From: Paenibacillus sp.
GTDB taxonomy: Bacteria > Bacillota > Bacilli > Paenibacillales > NBRC-103111
Direction of reading: 5' to 3'
Length of the DNA: 13,714 bases
Assembly (NCBI GenBank): GCA_029239545.1
Contig: JARBUQ010000046.1
Span: 1-13,714, forward strand
Below the pieces are notes generated by a model, which did no database searches, was not told the origin of the DNA, and saw nothing but the letters and a program-made list of their open reading frames with translations. Below are positions 12,330-13,714 of this stretch, piece by piece; within the stretch, counting starts at the first letter, position 1, and each line of letters opens with the position of its first letter. The translations under genes and the position numbers were made by a program.

Positions 12330-13487
12330 CTAACAAGGGAACTCTGGATTGTCAATCTTCAGGACAATCTTTTCTTCTTCTGGCACATAGGTTCCTGTTA
12401 CGATTCCGATACCCAGCTTAGTCATCCTTACTACGCGGCCATGAGACTCGTCTTCCCCTAATCTAAGCAGTCCCAGATGCATCATCATGAGCAGGACACG
12501 CTTTTCAAAGATCGCTTCAGAGGTATCAAAATAAAACGGCCTAAGTAAAGGACACAACACCTTAGCCAGTGCATCCACTTGAACCCAGTCCCTAGCCAAT
12601 CTGTCTACCCAATACACAATCGATTGCAGGTTAGGGATCGGATTCTTGTATATTTTGAACCATAATCGGTATACATGGGATAAATCTTCTCTTTTCCCTG
12701 AAAGGTACGTTTGTCTGCCCTTGTCTGTCAGAACAAGCATGCTGTTCCCCTCTGAAATGAGCCCCTGATAATAACAATAATCGTAGATGATAGAAAGCCG
12801 ACTAGGAAGATCTCTGAAATTTCTGCCGTAGCCGAATCGCCAGCCTGCCTTGGGGAGCTCCTCTATTACAGACATTCGATCAACAATTTGCTGCAGAGGT
12901 CTTTTGTACATGGATAAATCTGCTGTCAGCGGAACGTCCTGGTGGTACAGGAAGTGGAGGAAATGAAATATATCCTCCGCAATCAATCCTTGCTCATCTC
13001 TATAAACAGGCGGTTCATCTGTATAAGTAAATTCCGATTGGAATTGTTTGGCCAGTGTCTCGGTGAATCGAGCTTTCATATCTTTCGGAAACTGGAATAA
13101 ATAACGGGTTTGCTGGGAGTATCCATTAAATAACCAGCCGCTGTGTTTGAACTTGGCGATCATCTCACGGGGATTCCAGGTATCCTTCGGTTGATTTGGA
13201 GGCTGACCAACTACCGCAGTAGCAAAATTCGACAGTCTCGCCCTCGCTATCAGCTCTTCGATGCTGAACAGATCCCGCTTGTCAAAAACGATAGAATTCA
13301 AAAACCGAATATCTTCTATACTTAATTTGGTAAGCTGCTGTTCAAATACGTCCCGACGATTCACTTTTGACAGAATCGATTGGATGAGCTCGTTTTTGGA
13401 GTGTCCGTTGCATTGGCAGTCATACGTATTCGCAATGCTGCTCAATTGCTGAATATCAGCATAACATAACATATCCGCCAGATTCAT
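12330..13487 (-). CDS. Protein of unknown function with winged-helix-like segments
   Basis: A soluble protein of 385 aa that I do not recognise by name. The N-terminus (about 1-42, MNLADMLCYADIQQLSSIAN then KNELIQSILSKV) has the short two-helix pattern of SAP/Rho-N-like modules, which often touch nucleic acids. Residues about 224-262 (LSIIYDYCYYQGLI then MLVLTDKGRQTYLSG) and about 325-362 (KRVLLMMMHLGLLRLG then VVRMTKLGIGI) each look like a winged helix ending in a beta wing. There are no nuclease, helicase or protease motifs, no signal peptide and no membrane span. Distant kinship to helicase-associated winged-helix proteins is possible but unproven. GGAGG sits 7 nt before the ATG. The stop is 45 nt from the gamma-CA-family start. 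No clear promoter is visible in the upstream 130 nt. Confidence 0.8.
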   Translation of the reverse strand: MNLADMLCYADIQQLSSIANTYDCQCNGHSKNELIQSILSKVNRRDVFEQQLTKLSIEDIRFLNSIVFDKRDLFSIEELIARARLSNFATAVVGQPPNQPKDTWNPREMIAKFKHSGWLFNGYSQQTRYLFQFPKDMKARFTETLAKQFQSEFTYTDEPPVYRDEQGLIAEDIFHFLHFLYHQDVPLTADLSMYKRPLQQIVDRMSVIEELPKAGWRFGYGRNFRDLPSRLSIIYDYCYYQGLISEGNSMLVLTDKGRQTYLSGKREDLSHVYRLWFKIYKNPIPNLQSIVYWVDRLARDWVQVDALAKVLCPLLRPFYFDTSEAIFEKRVLLMMMHLGLLRLGEDESHGRVVRMTKLGIGIVTGTYVPEEEKIVLKIDNPEFPC

Positions 13488-13620
13488 AGATGGCCTCCTG
13501 GATAAAGAATATGAGTCTTAATCTATGATCCAGTATCGGTATTTTCCAGAAAAATAAACGTACCCTTTTGAGCATTTTTTATAAGAATCTATGCGGGGAT
13601 AACCAGGCGGGAATTTTAAG

Positions 13621-13651
13621 AAAAACCTCTGGAGTAGATTACTCCAGAGGT
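13621..13651 (-). terminator. Rho-independent terminator of a gene right of the window
   Basis: ACCTCTGGAGTA (13625-13636) and its complement (13640-13651) form a perfect 12-bp stem with a 3-nt loop. On the minus strand TTTTTC follows. No T-run follows on the plus strand, so it ends leftward transcription entering from beyond position 13714 and separates it from the 385-codon gene. Confidence 0.87.
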
Positions 13652-13666
13652 CCTTGGTGTTGGATA

Positions 13667-13714
13667 TCAGTTAGGCCGTGGGAGGGCATTCAGGCGACCA
13701 CTCCGTTTCTCCGC
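13667..13714 (-). CDS. Possible 3' end of an upstream gene (partial, frame uncertain)
   Basis: The terminator at 13621-13651 implies a minus-strand gene ending here. Two frames could be its tail: one reading ...EKRSGRLNALPRPN with a TGA at 13669-13667, and one reading ...ETEWSPECPPTA with a TAA at 13673-13671. Too little is present to identify the product or to choose between frames. By analogy with B. subtilis an aromatic-amino-acid gene could lie here, but that is a guess from synteny only. Confidence 0.3.
   Translation of the reverse strand, partial: AEKRSGRLNALPRPN

Noticed and set aside
13541..13555. ATTTTCCAGAAAAAT as a CodY-type operator upstream of the 385-codon gene
   Set aside because: The half-sites TTTTC and GAAAA are separated by two bases instead of the one in the CodY consensus, so the alignment has several mismatches; it is too weak to call.
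1..13714. CRISPR array, insertion sequence, prophage, tRNA/rRNA or defence cassette
   Set aside because: I looked on both strands for regularly spaced repeats, transposase or integrase motifs, tRNA cloverleaf sequences and known defence motifs, and saw none.

Overview
The window looks like a chromosomal core-genome segment of a member of the order Bacillales, most likely Paenibacillus or a close relative. I infer this from gene content and order: birA, cca, bshA, bshB1, mgsA, dapB, a MazG-type pyrophosphohydrolase (ypjD), YitT/ypjC, ypjB, ypjA, qcrC, qcrB, qcrA and ypiF follow the Bacillus subtilis ypjD-birA / qcrABC neighbourhood. The Bacillus-specific split menaquinol:cytochrome c reductase, the bacillithiol genes, strong GGAGG-type ribosome binding sites and frequent TTG/GTG starts support this. 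A TPR gene between dapB and ypjD and a stand-alone IDEAL-domain gene differ from the B. subtilis arrangement.

Almost everything is on the minus strand, so transcription runs from right to left. Right end (about 12.3-13.7 kb): a terminator for a gene outside the window, a 385-codon gene of unknown function with winged-helix-like segments, a gamma-carbonic-anhydrase-family protein, and a short IDEAL-domain protein closed by a clear terminator. Middle (7.7-11.3 kb): ypiF (DUF2487) with its own extended -10 promoter, then qcrA-qcrB-qcrC behind a strong sigma-A-type promoter and ended by a strong terminator, then ypjA and ypjB, which lie beyond that terminator. The single plus-strand gene, a YitT-family membrane protein (5.9-6.8 kb), converges on ypjB with overlapping stop codons and diverges from ypjD. 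Left part (1-5.7 kb): one tightly packed apparent operon ypjD-TPR-dapB-mgsA-bshB1-bshA-cca-birA, with two ATGA stop/start overlaps.

Functionally the left operon mixes nucleotide clean-up (YpjD), lysine/dipicolinate synthesis (DapB), the methylglyoxal bypass (MgsA), two of the three steps of bacillithiol synthesis (BshA, BshB1), tRNA 3'-end maturation (Cca) and biotin regulation/ligation (BirA). The middle encodes the complete bc-type respiratory complex: Rieske protein, cytochrome b6 and a fused subunit IV/cytochrome c. YpjB is a sporulation-associated lipoprotein family.

I found no CRISPR array, insertion sequence, prophage, tRNA, rRNA, toxin-antitoxin or defence system, and no clearly new multi-gene system. 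The most interesting unexplained signals are non-coding: a hairpin that buries the ypjB ribosome binding site, a second long hairpin at the ypjA/ypjB junction that reads as a plus-strand terminator, a repeated AACATGTT palindrome in the ypjD/YitT divergent promoter region, and a 14-bp direct repeat upstream of the qcr promoter.
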